Positions 1 through 11,021 of a stretch of DNA of 64,000 bases are shown here, piece after piece (the first letter of the stretch is position 1; every line of letters begins with the position of its first letter). A program made the position numbers and the translations under genes. A model generated the notes under the pieces. That model saw only the letters and a list, made by a program, of their open reading frames with translations, was not told the DNA's origin and searched no databases. Source of the DNA: Anoxybacterium sp963668245 (GTDB taxonomy: Bacteria; Bacillota; Clostridia; Peptostreptococcales; Anaerovoracaceae); NCBI GenBank assembly GCA_963668245.2, contig OY764195.2:1-64000 (forward strand), read 5' to 3'.

Positions 1-1410
<1,410 letters not shown>

Positions 1411-1684
1411 AAAGTGATTGTTGTCTGCGTTGACAACTTTATGGTTTTACATTGTTAATTAACTCTGTAATTTTTCTGGTTTCTCGGTTGAAATCATAGT
1501 TAAACCCTTAAGCATTGCCTTTAAGACTCTACTTAGTTTATTTAACTTTTTTGCCTTGCTTCTTTCGAAACAAGTGCACTTCGATTTCGTTGTAATTTGT
1601 TTTCATTGTTCAGTTTTCAAGGTACATTCTGTATTTGCTCTAGACACTAAAACAAACACCCTTTGCTTTACACTTCCTGTAAAG
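1411..1684 (-). other. 16S-23S spacer between tRNA-Ile and 23S
   Basis: About 275 bases of AT-rich spacer separate the tRNA-Ile gene from 23S. I see no tRNA-Ala, so this operon has a single spacer tRNA. Confidence 0.7.
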
Positions 1685-1761
<77 letters not shown>

Positions 1762-1768
1762 ATATATT

Positions 1769-1793
1769 AACTCATAGTGCAGAAATTTAAGTC
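1769..1793 (-). other. 16S rRNA processing stem, 3' arm
   Basis: The 25 bases just downstream of 16S are complementary, with one bulge at each end, to 3573-3597 upstream of 16S. The shared core is ATAGTGCAGAAATTTA. The two arms would form the long stem that brackets pre-16S and is cut by RNase III. The stem is seen directly in the sequence; its role is known from other rrn operons. Confidence 0.75.
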
Positions 1794-1794
1794 T

Positions 1795-3320
<1,526 letters not shown>

Positions 3321-3780
3321 ATGGTATCTAAATTCTGTCGAGAAAATTGCTTCTCTCTTTGGACAGAATGTTAAATCAAGTTTGCCATAAAATGACTCAA
3401 GCTGAAACGCTTTGCGTTTTAGCTTTGTTCTATTCTTTGCAATTGCAAATCCTAGAATTATTGTTTTTTCAGAATTGTACGTTGACTCACAAATTTGCAT
3501 TTGCTTGTCTTACCAATCATTGCTGATTGCTTTTGTACTTTAGTTTTCCGAGAAACATTTAAGTTTCTCTTTGACTAAATTTCTGCACTATGGAGTTATC
3601 AAGGTTCATCGCTTCGGCAAGTTTCCCTCCGAAGCATCCGCGTTTAGCGAACTTTTATATCATACCGCATCAACGCTTTCTTGTCAACCCTTATTTTGAA
3701 GTTTTTTTCAGCTTCTTTCGAAGTCCTTCTTTTCGGGTTGCCTTTCATTTCAGCATATTTGCTTGTTTGAAAGGTGCTTA
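3321..3780 (-). other. rrn leader region (no gene)
   Basis: The transcribed leader of the rRNA operon, with no convincing coding sequence. It holds a hairpin at 3332-3369 (ATTCTGTC/GACAGAAT), the 5' arm of the 16S processing stem at 3573-3597, and a GCTTCGG-type hairpin near 3612-3637. Confidence 0.7.
3573..3597 (-). other. 16S rRNA processing stem, 5' arm
   Basis: Complementary to 1769-1793 on the other side of 16S; see that entry. The long-range stem would bring both ends of pre-16S together. Confidence 0.75.
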
Positions 3781-3783
3781 ATC

Positions 3784-3812
3784 ATAGTATCAAAGATGTC
3801 TCGTTCTGTCAA
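3784..3812 (-). promoter_or_regulatory. rrn promoter P2 (proximal)
   Basis: On the minus strand, a perfect -35 TTGACA (3807-3812), a 17-base spacer and a -10 TACTAT (3784-3789), about 460 bases upstream of 16S. An ideal housekeeping sigma promoter, as expected for rRNA. Confidence 0.85.
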
Positions 3813-3981
3813 CTTCTTTTTTTACTTTTTTCAGCTTTATTTTCTACCTGCAAAACATCAATTTTGCTGGCAAACTATCATATGAAAATCTTCCTGTCTC
3901 TTTGATTTACTTGATTCTCATTATGATTGCTATCTGATGTTTCAATCGTTAAATAATTATAAACGAACGACAGCAAGTGTT

Positions 3982-4010
3982 ATGTTAACAAAATATATGT
4001 TCTCTGTCAA
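3982..4010 (-). promoter_or_regulatory. rrn promoter P1 (distal)
   Basis: A second minus-strand promoter: -35 TTGACA (4005-4010), 17-base spacer, -10 TAACAT (3982-3987). It lies about 200 bases upstream of P2, giving the tandem arrangement typical of rrn operons. It begins only a few bases past the end of the MFS gene, which also reads leftwards, so read-through from that gene into rrn is possible. Confidence 0.8.
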
Positions 4011-4027
4011 CCTGTTTTTAAATCTTT

Positions 4028-5281
4028 TTATTTAAATTCTTTTTTCCAACTATCGTTATCATTTATACCCCGATGCAATCCAAACCCAACATATAAAATA
4101 ATTCCTATTAAGTTATAAAACGAAAAAAACAAGTAAACCTTCGCACCACCGAAATGATCAAGAATAATACCTCCTGCCATCTGGCATAGAATTGTACTGC
4201 AATTTGAAGAAATAGCCTGATAAAGCGTCATAGACATTGCTATGATTGAAGGATCCACCAATTTTGTAATATATCGAACAAATTCAACCAATACAATTCC
4301 ATTGACCATCCCCTGCAAAAAGAATGTACCCAAAAGCAAATGTGGTGAGGGACCAGTACTATACCATAAATAGCGAAGTGCTGATATGATCATAGAAAAA
4401 AGTATCAGCTTTTCTGTCGTAAACTTAGCAGCCAGTCGATCAGCCCATGCCATAAAGGGTGCTTCTCCACTGCACATTAATAGGAAAGCAAATCCAATTC
4501 CAGCAATACTTCCACCTACGTCTTTATATAAAAATCCAAAATACGTGTTATTTGCAACATTAGTCCCACATACAAAGAAAGCGGCCACCAATAAAGACAT
4601 CAACTTTTTGTTTTGAAACAAGATAAAATAGGATCCAGGTGTTTTCTTAGCTGCGTGACTTGCTTTAACACAATCTGATTGAGCGATTCCATCTCTTTCT
4701 GTTTTTTGATCTTTCTTCCATGAAATCCGCAAGCTTTCAATCAAAATCAAGGCTGTAAAATACCCTAAAGCACAGAGTGGAAAGATGATAATTAATCCAG
4801 TTAGTTCTGCAATTTGTCCCGCAAAAAAAACACCAACTGCAAATCCTATTGCGCCCCATTTCCTCACCGCACCAAATGGCACTCTAGCTTGAAGCGTCAT
4901 GGCATCAGTAAGAGGCATAATCGGAGACTGAAAAAAAGCAAAGGTGGCATAAGCCAATAGAAAAACAAGATAGGGTCGTATTTGACTGATTCCTAGTACA
5001 AATGCTACCGTTAAGACACATAATAAAGCCAATACTCTTGTGCTCTCTTTGCTATGATGGGAAATGTATCCCCAAGTAGGTGACGCCAGAATGCTGATTG
5101 TAGTTGCAGACGCTGTAATTGTTCCAATCTGTAATCCACTAAAGCCTATACTATCTAGATACTGACCAAGAAGTGGTAGCAACATGCCAAGTGCTGCATA
5201 TGTAAATGTATATATTCCTACGAATCTATAATATCTATTTTTTGAAATTGTCAATTGTATATGTTCCTTTCCATAAAGCAT
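4028..5281 (-). CDS. MFS transporter of the MFS_1_like (LacY/nucleoside symporter-like) group
   Basis: A polytopic membrane protein of about 417 residues with roughly 12 hydrophobic segments. The N-terminal NRYYRFVGIYTFTYAALGML followed by LLGQYLDSIGFSGLQIG is typical of the PF12832-type major facilitator proteins, which include LacY- and HcaT-like importers. The frame is open back to a TTG at 5317. I prefer the ATG at 5281 because the upstream arm of an 18-bp inverted repeat covers the TTG; neither start has a clear ribosome binding site. The substrate cannot be read from the sequence. It is a single gene between the rrn promoters and the divergent folT-like gene. Confidence 0.75.
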   Translation of the reverse strand: MLYGKEHIQLTISKNRYYRFVGIYTFTYAALGMLLPLLGQYLDSIGFSGLQIGTITASATTISILASPTWGYISHHSKESTRVLALLCVLTVAFVLGISQIRPYLVFLLAYATFAFFQSPIMPLTDAMTLQARVPFGAVRKWGAIGFAVGVFFAGQIAELTGLIIIFPLCALGYFTALILIESLRISWKKDQKTERDGIAQSDCVKASHAAKKTPGSYFILFQNKKLMSLLVAAFFVCGTNVANNTYFGFLYKDVGGSIAGIGFAFLLMCSGEAPFMAWADRLAAKFTTEKLILFSMIISALRYLWYSTGPSPHLLLGTFFLQGMVNGIVLVEFVRYITKLVDPSIIAMSMTLYQAISSNCSTILCQMAGGIILDHFGGAKVYLFFSFYNLIGIILYVGFGLHRGINDNDSWKKEFK

Positions 5282-5315
5282 TGTGCTTAGTATATCAGTG
5301 AAATTTTCGAAGTAC

Positions 5316-5375
5316 AATAGTTATCAATTGAAATATGCCACGTATTTCTGACTAGATTTTCAATTGATAACTATT
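5316..5375. repeat. Perfect 18-bp inverted repeat (candidate operator)
   Basis: Arms at 5316-5333 and 5358-5375 (AATAGTTATCAATTGAAA and its exact complement) are separated by 24 bases. Each arm itself contains the palindrome TCAATTGA. It lies in the divergent region between the MFS gene and the folT-like gene, directly upstream of the MFS start, where a dimeric repressor (MarR or TetR type, for example) would bind. No regulator gene is adjacent. Confidence 0.6.
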
Positions 5376-5398
5376 ATTTCGCTACGTAATAATACCAC

Positions 5399-5427
5399 TT
5401 GCTAATCGGTTTCACTCGTAGTATCAT
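5399..5427 (+). promoter_or_regulatory. Candidate promoter for the THF riboswitch/folT transcript
   Basis: -35 TTGCTA (5399-5404), 17-base spacer, -10 TATCAT (5422-5427). It would start transcription near 5434, at the left edge of the riboswitch. Confidence 0.5.
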
Positions 5428-5430
5428 CTA

Positions 5431-5533
5431 GGATAAGTAGAGTAAATATTGTGCGTAAAGTGTCATAAGATGGGATGTTGCTTATGAACGAAAAACAAAA
5501 GACTGTTTGCGATACAATGTTGCGTCCGCTGCT
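5431..5533 (+). ncRNA. Tetrahydrofolate (THF) riboswitch, class I
   Basis: The conserved blocks of the folT-associated riboswitch appear in order: GTAGA near 5438, GCGTAAAGTG (5453-5462), ATGGGATGT (5470-5478), an ACGAA junction near 5488, GTTTGCG, and finally TTGCGTCCGCTG near 5520-5531. The match is to the published Eubacterium siraeum-type aptamer as I remember it. It sits about 110 bases upstream of a folate-family ECF transporter, its usual target. A possible expression platform follows: a stem CTCTTTAG/CTGAAGAG at 5553-5577 just before the ribosome binding site. Confidence 0.85.
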
Positions 5534-5640
5534 GCATTAAGGAACTCTTTACTCTTTAGTGTAGTATTTGCTGAAGAGAGGATTTTTCAATTTATCTTTC
5601 TCTTTCGTGTTTTATATTGTTCTAAAGAGGAGGATTTTTT

Positions 5641-6162
5641 ATGAACAGAAAATTTCAAACAAAACACATTCTATTACTAGCTTTGTTTGCTGCAATTAGT
5701 ATCATCTTTACAAGATTTTTATCTTTTTATTTACCCATCGTTGCCATAAACACCGTGCGCATCAGTCTTGGTAATATCCCGATTGCATTAGCTGGTTTAC
5801 TTTTAGGTCCTTTCGCGGGAGCTGCAACAGGAATTGTGGCAGACGTGGTTGGAACTACAATGTTTTCACCATACGGGTATTTTCCTGGCTTTACGTTATC
5901 CGCCGCGCTAGTAGGATTCATTCCTGGAATTCTTAAATTTTATATCAAAGATTTAAATCGATACAGGAACGTTCTGATTATCATCCTAATATCTGAAATT
6001 ATAACATCCATTGGGTTAAACACACTTTGGCTTTCTATCATGACTCACGTGGACTACTGGGTGTTAGTCATTCCAAGAACTGGTATTACGATAGTTATGA
6101 CATTCATTTATTCTTGGATTATCTTTATCCTATATAAACGGATTAAAAGAGAAATTATATAA
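5641..6162 (+). CDS. folT: Folate-family ECF transporter substrate-binding (S) component
   Basis: A 173-residue membrane protein with about five to six hydrophobic segments. The ISLGNIPIALAGLLLGPFAG and DVVGTTMFSPYGYFPGF motifs are characteristic of FolT-like S components. These bind folates and dock onto a shared EcfA/A'/T energising module, which is not encoded in this window. The start ATG has a good AAAGAGGAGG site 8-10 bases upstream. The THF riboswitch in its leader independently supports folate as the ligand. It is a single-gene transcript ending in a terminator at 6206-6233. Confidence 0.9.
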   Translation: MNRKFQTKHILLLALFAAISIIFTRFLSFYLPIVAINTVRISLGNIPIALAGLLLGPFAGAATGIVADVVGTTMFSPYGYFPGFTLSAALVGFIPGILKFYIKDLNRYRNVLIIILISEIITSIGLNTLWLSIMTHVDYWVLVIPRTGITIVMTFIYSWIIFILYKRIKREII

Positions 6163-6205
6163 TCGGTATTTCAATCAAAAGAACAATAAATATAACATCC
6201 ATTCA

Positions 6206-6233
6206 CCCTCGCTGCCTGCAGCGGGGGTTTTTA
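6206..6233 (+). terminator. Rho-independent terminator of folT
   Basis: GC-rich stem CCCTCGCTG/CAGCGGGGG with the loop CCTG, followed by TTTTTATT. Confidence 0.85.
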
Positions 6234-6275
6234 TTGGCAGCAATCGTCAAATGCCACCTCCATTTCTTACATAGT

Positions 6276-6320
6276 GAAAAAACTCCAAGCAGTAACACCT
6301 TGTTATTGCTCGGAGTTTTA
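6276..6320 (-). terminator. Terminator downstream of rqcP
   Basis: On the minus strand a long imperfect stem (AAAACTCCGAGCAATAACA against TGTTACTGCTTGGAGTTTTT) ends in a T run. It converges on the folT terminator. Confidence 0.8.
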
Positions 6321-6347
6321 AAATGTAATCAATATATTGCCAAAACT

Positions 6348-6590
6348 CTACTGAACGATTTCGTACATCGTTGCTGCTGCCTCTTTTGTACTATGCTCTG
6401 ATAAAACAAGTACTCTCGCCTTAATCTGTGCATTTCCAAATTGAATTAATATTTCATCTCCAACATGCACTTCACTTCCTGCTTTTGCAATTTTACCATT
6501 AATCAAAATCCGTTCTTGATCGCACGCTTCTTTTGCGATAGTTCTTCTCTTAATCAGTCTCGAATTTTTCAGAAACTTATCTATTCTCAT
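6348..6590 (-). CDS. rqcP: S4-domain RNA-binding protein RqcP (YabO/Hsp15 family)
   Basis: An 80-residue single S4 domain: MRIDKFLKNSRLIKRRTIA, then ILINGKIAKAGSEVHVGDEI, the normal size for this family. RqcP works with RqcH on stalled 50S-peptidyl-tRNA complexes, adding C-terminal alanine tails during ribosome quality control. The start has an AGGTGG site 7 bases upstream. The order SpoVB-like, MazG, HU, RqcP on one strand mirrors Bacillus yabM-yabN-yabO. Here a terminator and a separate short upstream region containing a tetO-like palindrome divide rqcP from hup. Confidence 0.9.
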   Translation of the reverse strand: MRIDKFLKNSRLIKRRTIAKEACDQERILINGKIAKAGSEVHVGDEILIQFGNAQIKARVLVLSEHSTKEAAATMYEIVQ

Positions 6591-6631
6591 TTGCCACCTA
6601 TTGCTTCAACTAAGTTCTTTCTTTGATATTC

Positions 6632-6648
6632 CTCTATCACTGATAGGG
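6632..6648. promoter_or_regulatory. Palindrome matching the tetO2 operator core
   Basis: The 17 bases CTCTATCACTGATAGGG equal the inner 17 bases of the 19-bp Tn10 tetO2 operator as I know it (reverse complement CCCTATCAGTGATAGAG). It lies in the short region between the hup terminator and rqcP, where it could act as an operator or form a small leader hairpin. Confidence 0.45.
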
Positions 6649-6670
6649 TTACCCCTTCATCTCCAAATAG

Positions 6671-6697
6671 AAAAAGGCAGCTATAAGCTGCCTTTTA
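6671..6697 (-). terminator. Terminator of hup
   Basis: Minus-strand hairpin AAAAGGCAGC/GCTGCCTTTTT with the T run facing rqcP, so hup transcripts should mostly end here. Confidence 0.85.
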
Positions 6698-6707
6698 AAA
6701 CGAATTT

Positions 6708-6986
6708 TTATTTGTTTACTGCATCTTTCAAAGCTTTACCTGCTTTGAAAACTGGAGCTTTTGCAGCTTCAATTTTAATCACTTCACCAGGTTTTCTAGG
6801 GTTTCTTCCCTGTCTAGCTTTTCTCTGACGAGTTTCAAAAGTACCAAAGCCAATTAACTGTACTTTTTCACCACTCACCAAAGCTGCCTCAACACTTGCA
6901 ACAAATGCATTTACTGCAACCTCTGCATCTTTTTTTGTAAAACCTGTTTTTTCTGCTACGCTAGCAACTAATTCTGCTTTATTCAC
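6708..6986 (-). CDS. hup: HU-family DNA-binding protein
   Basis: A 92-residue histone-like HU protein: MNKAELVASVAEKTGFTKKD at the N-terminus, the KVQLIGFGTFETRQRKARQG beta-arm base and the RNPRKPGE arm signature. It binds and bends DNA as a dimer in the nucleoid. It starts with GTG, with AAAGGAGG 9 bases upstream. It follows mazG by 77 bases and has its own terminator. Confidence 0.97.
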   Translation of the reverse strand: MNKAELVASVAEKTGFTKKDAEVAVNAFVASVEAALVSGEKVQLIGFGTFETRQRKARQGRNPRKPGEVIKIEAAKAPVFKAGKALKDAVNK

Positions 6987-7063
6987 CGAACATAACCTCC
7001 TTTAATTTTGTTTAAAATTGATTGGTTTGAAGTGAAACACTTCCCTTTACCTCAGAATTCTGT

Positions 7064-7894
7064 TTAAAGATTTCGTTCTTTTTCTTTCGCTTGTTCCCAC
7101 AGCTTATCCATCTCTTCCAGATTCATTTCTTCCAACCTTTTCCCCTGAAGCTCAGCTGTTTCCTCAATATGACGAAATCTATTTACAAACTTTGAAGAAG
7201 TAAAGTTCAAAGCCTCTTCTGGATTTACACCTAGGAATCTTGCTACATTCACTACAGCAAACAGCATATCCCCAACTTCTTCTAAGATGCTGGCCTGATC
7301 GCCTTCCTCGTAAATCTCAAGGAGTTCTTGCGTCTCCTCTTTTACTTTCGAGAACGCCTCACTTACATCCTCCCAGTCGAATCCAACTTCCGCAGCCTTC
7401 TTTTGAATCTTATAACTACGAATCAAAGCCGGCAATGCATTCGGTACGTTCATCATCGAATCAGTATGTGTTGAGGTTCCCCTTTCATTTCTTTTCACAT
7501 TTTCCCATTTTTCAAGGGCTTTGTCAATACTTTCTGAATTTTTGTTTAAAAAAACATGGGGATGTCTACGAAGCATTTTCTCGCATTCTCGGTTGGCCAA
7601 ACTGCATAAATCAAACATTTGATTTTCTCTTGCCAAATCAGCATGAAAAACTACCTGCAAAAGCACATCGCCCAATTCTTCTTCAAGATTGTCCATATCC
7701 GATTTATCAATAGCATCTACCGTTTCGTAAGCTTCCTCAATCAAACAGCTTCTAAGACTCTCATGGGTCTGTACTTTATCCCAAGGACATCCTTCTTCAC
7801 TTCTCAGAAAGGTGATAATATCCATTAACCTTGCGACCGCTTCTTCCGCCGTTTTTCCAGCTACATAGAACTTTTCAATTTTTTCATTCATCAT
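7064..7894 (-). CDS. mazG: Nucleoside triphosphate pyrophosphohydrolase MazG
   Basis: A 276-residue tandem MazG protein that hydrolyses NTPs and dNTPs to monophosphates plus pyrophosphate. The first domain has CPWDKVQTHESLR, EEAYE (residues 53-57) and EELGD (72-76). The second has KEETQE (185-190) and EEVGD (205-209); these are the metal-binding EExxE/ExxD helices. It lacks the N-terminal tetrapyrrole methylase-like domain of Bacillus YabN. Its start is one base beyond the stop of the SpoVB-like gene, so the two are translated from one message. Confidence 0.95.
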   Translation of the reverse strand: MMNEKIEKFYVAGKTAEEAVARLMDIITFLRSEEGCPWDKVQTHESLRSCLIEEAYETVDAIDKSDMDNLEEELGDVLLQVVFHADLARENQMFDLCSLANRECEKMLRRHPHVFLNKNSESIDKALEKWENVKRNERGTSTHTDSMMNVPNALPALIRSYKIQKKAAEVGFDWEDVSEAFSKVKEETQELLEIYEEGDQASILEEVGDMLFAVVNVARFLGVNPEEALNFTSSKFVNRFRHIEETAELQGKRLEEMNLEEMDKLWEQAKEKERNL

Positions 7895-7895
7895 A

Positions 7896-9494
7896 TTACC
7901 TTTTTAACCTGTCTATCAAATTCAATATCTTAGCACCTTTCGGAAGAACACGCAGTTCTTCTTTCTGTATAGATTTTGTAACAACAAGCATGCTTCCATA
8001 TACGATTACCCCAATCAGTACAGCAATAGCAGTAGAAAGGGCATTTCCTAGAAAACCGATCAAAGCGTGGTAACTTATCCATACTGCAGCGCTCATTGTG
8101 AAGGCAGCTAGCAAAGGCTTCACATAGGTTAACACGATATCAAATCGAACCCCCGTGTATTTTTTTACTGCCATAATGTTTAGTGTAGAGGCAACAATAT
8201 ATGCTGCAACAGTTCCCATTGCCGCGCCTCGAATGTTAATACTGTCTACACCTGTTAATGTATAAGTTAAAATTACCTTTACAATTGCCCCTACAAATAG
8301 ATTTCGTACTGGTATCATTGGCTTGCCAAGCCCTTGCAATACTCCTGTCAGGGTCTGTACTGTAGATAAAAAAATGACTCCAAACGCCATTACAAATAAA
8401 CAAGGTGCCGCACTCAAGGCACTTTCCCGTTGCATTGGATATAGCAGTAACATAATCGGTTCAGATAAGGTCATTAACCCAAACGCACATGGCAGTCCAA
8501 TCATAATTGCCGCTCTAATACCCAGGGTAACATTATAATTCAAAAAATCCATATCCTTTTGCTTATAAGCTGCTGCTATTGCGGGCACAAGGCTCATGGC
8601 TATGGCTTGAGTCAATACTTGAGGAAAATTAATCAAAGGACCTGCCATTCCAGTCAATTGACCATAAAGACCATTTGCCGCTTCAGCAGTCCATCCTGTT
8701 TCCTGTAATCTTCGCATGACAATTCCAACATCAATGGCATTCATAATCGGCATAATTGCCGCACCGATGGTTACAGGAATCGCTATAATAAATATTTGGA
8801 ATAAAATTTTGTTAGTCTTTTCTTTTTCTTGTTGATATGTTCGTTCTATATCTGATTTCAATCTTTTTTTATGAACATAATACAAGATAATTACTGTAAT
8901 CAACCCTGCTATTGCCCCCGATGTGGCTCCAAAAGAAGCACCTGCCGCGGCATACTCTCTCCCATATCGAACAAGAAAATAAGCGAGTGTCAAACCAGCA
9001 GCTACACGAAAAAATTGCTCAACCACTTGAGATGTTGCTGTTGGTTTCATATTTTGCATCCCTTGGAAATATCCTCGATATGCTGCCATAATTGGCACAA
9101 ACAAAAGAGCTGGTGCAATTGCCATCATCGCAAACTTTGCATCAGGGTTTCCGATGGCACCAACGATATGCCCTGCCCCAAAAAATAAGATGGAGGAAGA
9201 GCATAGTCCTATAGCAAATAGAAGTGTAAAAGAAACCTTAAATACCCTGTACGCATCATAATGTCGATCGATTGCCACTCGCTCTGACACCATCTTAGAA
9301 ATAGCAATGGGGATACCAGATGTTGCTAAGGTCAAAAACAAAACATAAATGGGGTATGCTGTTTGGTAGTATCCCATTCCCTTGTCTCCGATAAGATTTG
9401 CCAACGGGATTCGAAAAAAAGCACCCATTATTTTTATAATAATCCCAGCAATCCCAAGGATCACCGCACCTTGCATAAACGATTTTTTTGTCAT
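7896..9494 (-). CDS. SpoVB/YabM-like polysaccharide or lipid flippase (MOP superfamily)
   Basis: A 532-residue integral membrane protein with about 14 hydrophobic segments. The start KSFMQGAVILGIAGIIIKI, and GDKGMGYYQTAYPIYVLFLT further in, are typical of the MATE-like SpoVB/MurJ group. Members flip lipid-linked cell-wall or polysaccharide precursors across the membrane; SpoVB is needed for spore cortex in Bacillus. The neighbour order (SpoVB-like, MazG, HU, RqcP) supports the YabM/SpoVB subgroup over true MurJ. It sits one base from both the upstream deaminase gene and the downstream mazG, so it is the middle gene of an operon. Confidence 0.88.
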   Translation of the reverse strand: MTKKSFMQGAVILGIAGIIIKIMGAFFRIPLANLIGDKGMGYYQTAYPIYVLFLTLATSGIPIAISKMVSERVAIDRHYDAYRVFKVSFTLLFAIGLCSSSILFFGAGHIVGAIGNPDAKFAMMAIAPALLFVPIMAAYRGYFQGMQNMKPTATSQVVEQFFRVAAGLTLAYFLVRYGREYAAAGASFGATSGAIAGLITVIILYYVHKKRLKSDIERTYQQEKEKTNKILFQIFIIAIPVTIGAAIMPIMNAIDVGIVMRRLQETGWTAEAANGLYGQLTGMAGPLINFPQVLTQAIAMSLVPAIAAAYKQKDMDFLNYNVTLGIRAAIMIGLPCAFGLMTLSEPIMLLLYPMQRESALSAAPCLFVMAFGVIFLSTVQTLTGVLQGLGKPMIPVRNLFVGAIVKVILTYTLTGVDSINIRGAAMGTVAAYIVASTLNIMAVKKYTGVRFDIVLTYVKPLLAAFTMSAAVWISYHALIGFLGNALSTAIAVLIGVIVYGSMLVVTKSIQKEELRVLPKGAKILNLIDRLKR

Positions 9495-9495
9495 T

Positions 9496-10785
9496 CTATT
9501 TCAGCTCTCCTAATATTTTTTTTGTAGCACGCTCTGCTTCAAAGATAGCTTTTTCAATATCTATAGTTAGATACTCACCATTTTGATATAGCACTTTTCC
9601 ATCTACCATAGTAAGAACGACATCACTACCAGATGCAGAATAGACTACGTTGTTTGCCATATTATGAATTGGCCTCATATTCGGTTGATTGATATCCAAT
9701 ACAATAATATCCGCTTTTTTGCCTACAGCTAATACACCACAATCATCTCGTCCTTGTGCTTTGGCTCCTGCCAATGTGGCTGCATGCAACGTATCTTCTG
9801 GTGTAATCAACGTAGGATCATACTGCTTTCCTTTGTTTGCAACTGCAAAGAATTTCATTTCTTCAATTAGATTTAAGCTATTGTTGCTTGCTACGCTATC
9901 CGTACCAATTGCAACATTTACACCCTTGCTCAAAAGCATAGGAACATTACAAACTCCACTGGCGAGTTTTAAATTGCTGACAGGGCAGCTAGCTACCGTA
10001 ACACCTTTTTCCGCCAAAATATCAAAGTCTTCCCCATCAAGCCAAATACAGTGTGCTGCTGTTGCCTTTGTATCAAATATACCGTGATAATTTAGATATG
10101 CAACAGGAGTCATTCCATGACGTTGTCTACACTCTTCATGTTCAAACTGAGTTTCCGATACATGAACGTGCATATTTGCACCAATGGATTTCATATAATC
10201 AGCTAAAAATCTTGCCGTCTTCGGGTTAGAGGTGTACTCACCATGAAGGCTTACATCAACCTTCAGTCTACCATCTCCTTGATTATGATACGTTTCATAT
10301 AGGTGTTTTGTTTCCATAAATGCTGGCAACTGAGCAATGTCGTCTTCTGTAAAATTGACAACTCCTCGTCCAAGATTATTCTTGGCACCACTTTCTAGAA
10401 TTGCTCTTGCCATCTCGTCTCCAAAGTAGTACATATCTGTAGTAGAAACAATCCCAAATCGTAAAGACTCTGCAATTCCCAATAATGTACCTGCATAGAC
10501 CGCCTGAGCATCTAGTTTTTCTTCAAATGGGAAAATGCGCTTTGTGAGCCAATCTTGCAAGGACAAGTTTTCTCCATAACCGCGCATCAGCGTCATCGGA
10601 GTATGAGCATGAGCATTGAAAAAACCACTCATCAATAATTTCCCAGTGCCTTCCATTACAGTTCCATAATCTTCTTTCGGCTGGACTGTACCAATATAAT
10701 CAATCAAGCTTCCCTTGATTCCAACATACATATTTTCTTGTGCTGAAAATTTTTCATCCAACATTGTAATATTTTTAAACAACAT
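9496..10785 (-). CDS. mtaD: 5-methylthioadenosine/S-adenosylhomocysteine deaminase-like amidohydrolase
   Basis: An amidohydrolase-superfamily TIM barrel of about 429 residues. The metal ligands are visible as HAHTPMTLMRGYGENLSLQDW (H-x-H), the HVHVSET histidines, AAHCIWLDGED and GTDSVASNN. The HTPMTLMRG...LSLQDWL signature is that of MtaD/TrzN-type deaminases, which convert SAH or MTA to their inosine forms. The frame opens at 10815, but the ATG at 10785 (MLFKNITML) lies about 12 bases after GGGAGGAG and fits the family start better. It is the first gene of the mtaD-spoVB-mazG operon. The exact substrate (SAH, MTA or a guanine-like purine) is not certain. Confidence 0.82.
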   Translation of the reverse strand: MLFKNITMLDEKFSAQENMYVGIKGSLIDYIGTVQPKEDYGTVMEGTGKLLMSGFFNAHAHTPMTLMRGYGENLSLQDWLTKRIFPFEEKLDAQAVYAGTLLGIAESLRFGIVSTTDMYYFGDEMARAILESGAKNNLGRGVVNFTEDDIAQLPAFMETKHLYETYHNQGDGRLKVDVSLHGEYTSNPKTARFLADYMKSIGANMHVHVSETQFEHEECRQRHGMTPVAYLNYHGIFDTKATAAHCIWLDGEDFDILAEKGVTVASCPVSNLKLASGVCNVPMLLSKGVNVAIGTDSVASNNSLNLIEEMKFFAVANKGKQYDPTLITPEDTLHAATLAGAKAQGRDDCGVLAVGKKADIIVLDINQPNMRPIHNMANNVVYSASGSDVVLTMVDGKVLYQNGEYLTIDIEKAIFEAERATKKILGELK

Positions 10786-10840
10786 AACCGTTTTATCTCC
10801 TCCCATGTTACACACTTACATTTCTTTTCAATCGTCCTCA

Positions 10841-10849
10841 ATTATAACA
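10841..10849 (-). promoter_or_regulatory. Extended -10 promoter for the mtaD operon
   Basis: Minus-strand TGTTATAAT (TGn followed by TATAAT) 55-60 bases upstream of the chosen mtaD start. The -35 is poor, as is common with extended -10 promoters. Confidence 0.5.
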
Positions 10850-10960
10850 CAATCTGCAAAAAACAAAAGTAATACATCGAAACTTTATGTTCAAACTACT
10901 GATTTTCTAACCATATCATACTCCAGCTAGAATTGCCAATGTTGCCGATAAAAACAGCTA

Positions 10961-11000
10961 TAAAAAAAGACCGCCGGTTACATCGGCAGTCTTTTTTTAT
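10961..11000 (-). terminator. Terminator after the M20 amidohydrolase gene
   Basis: Stem AAAAAGACTGCCGATGT/ACCGGCGGTCTTTTTTT with T runs on both strands. Confidence 0.85.
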
Positions 11001-11021
11001 ATTATGATCTGATATGAGAGA

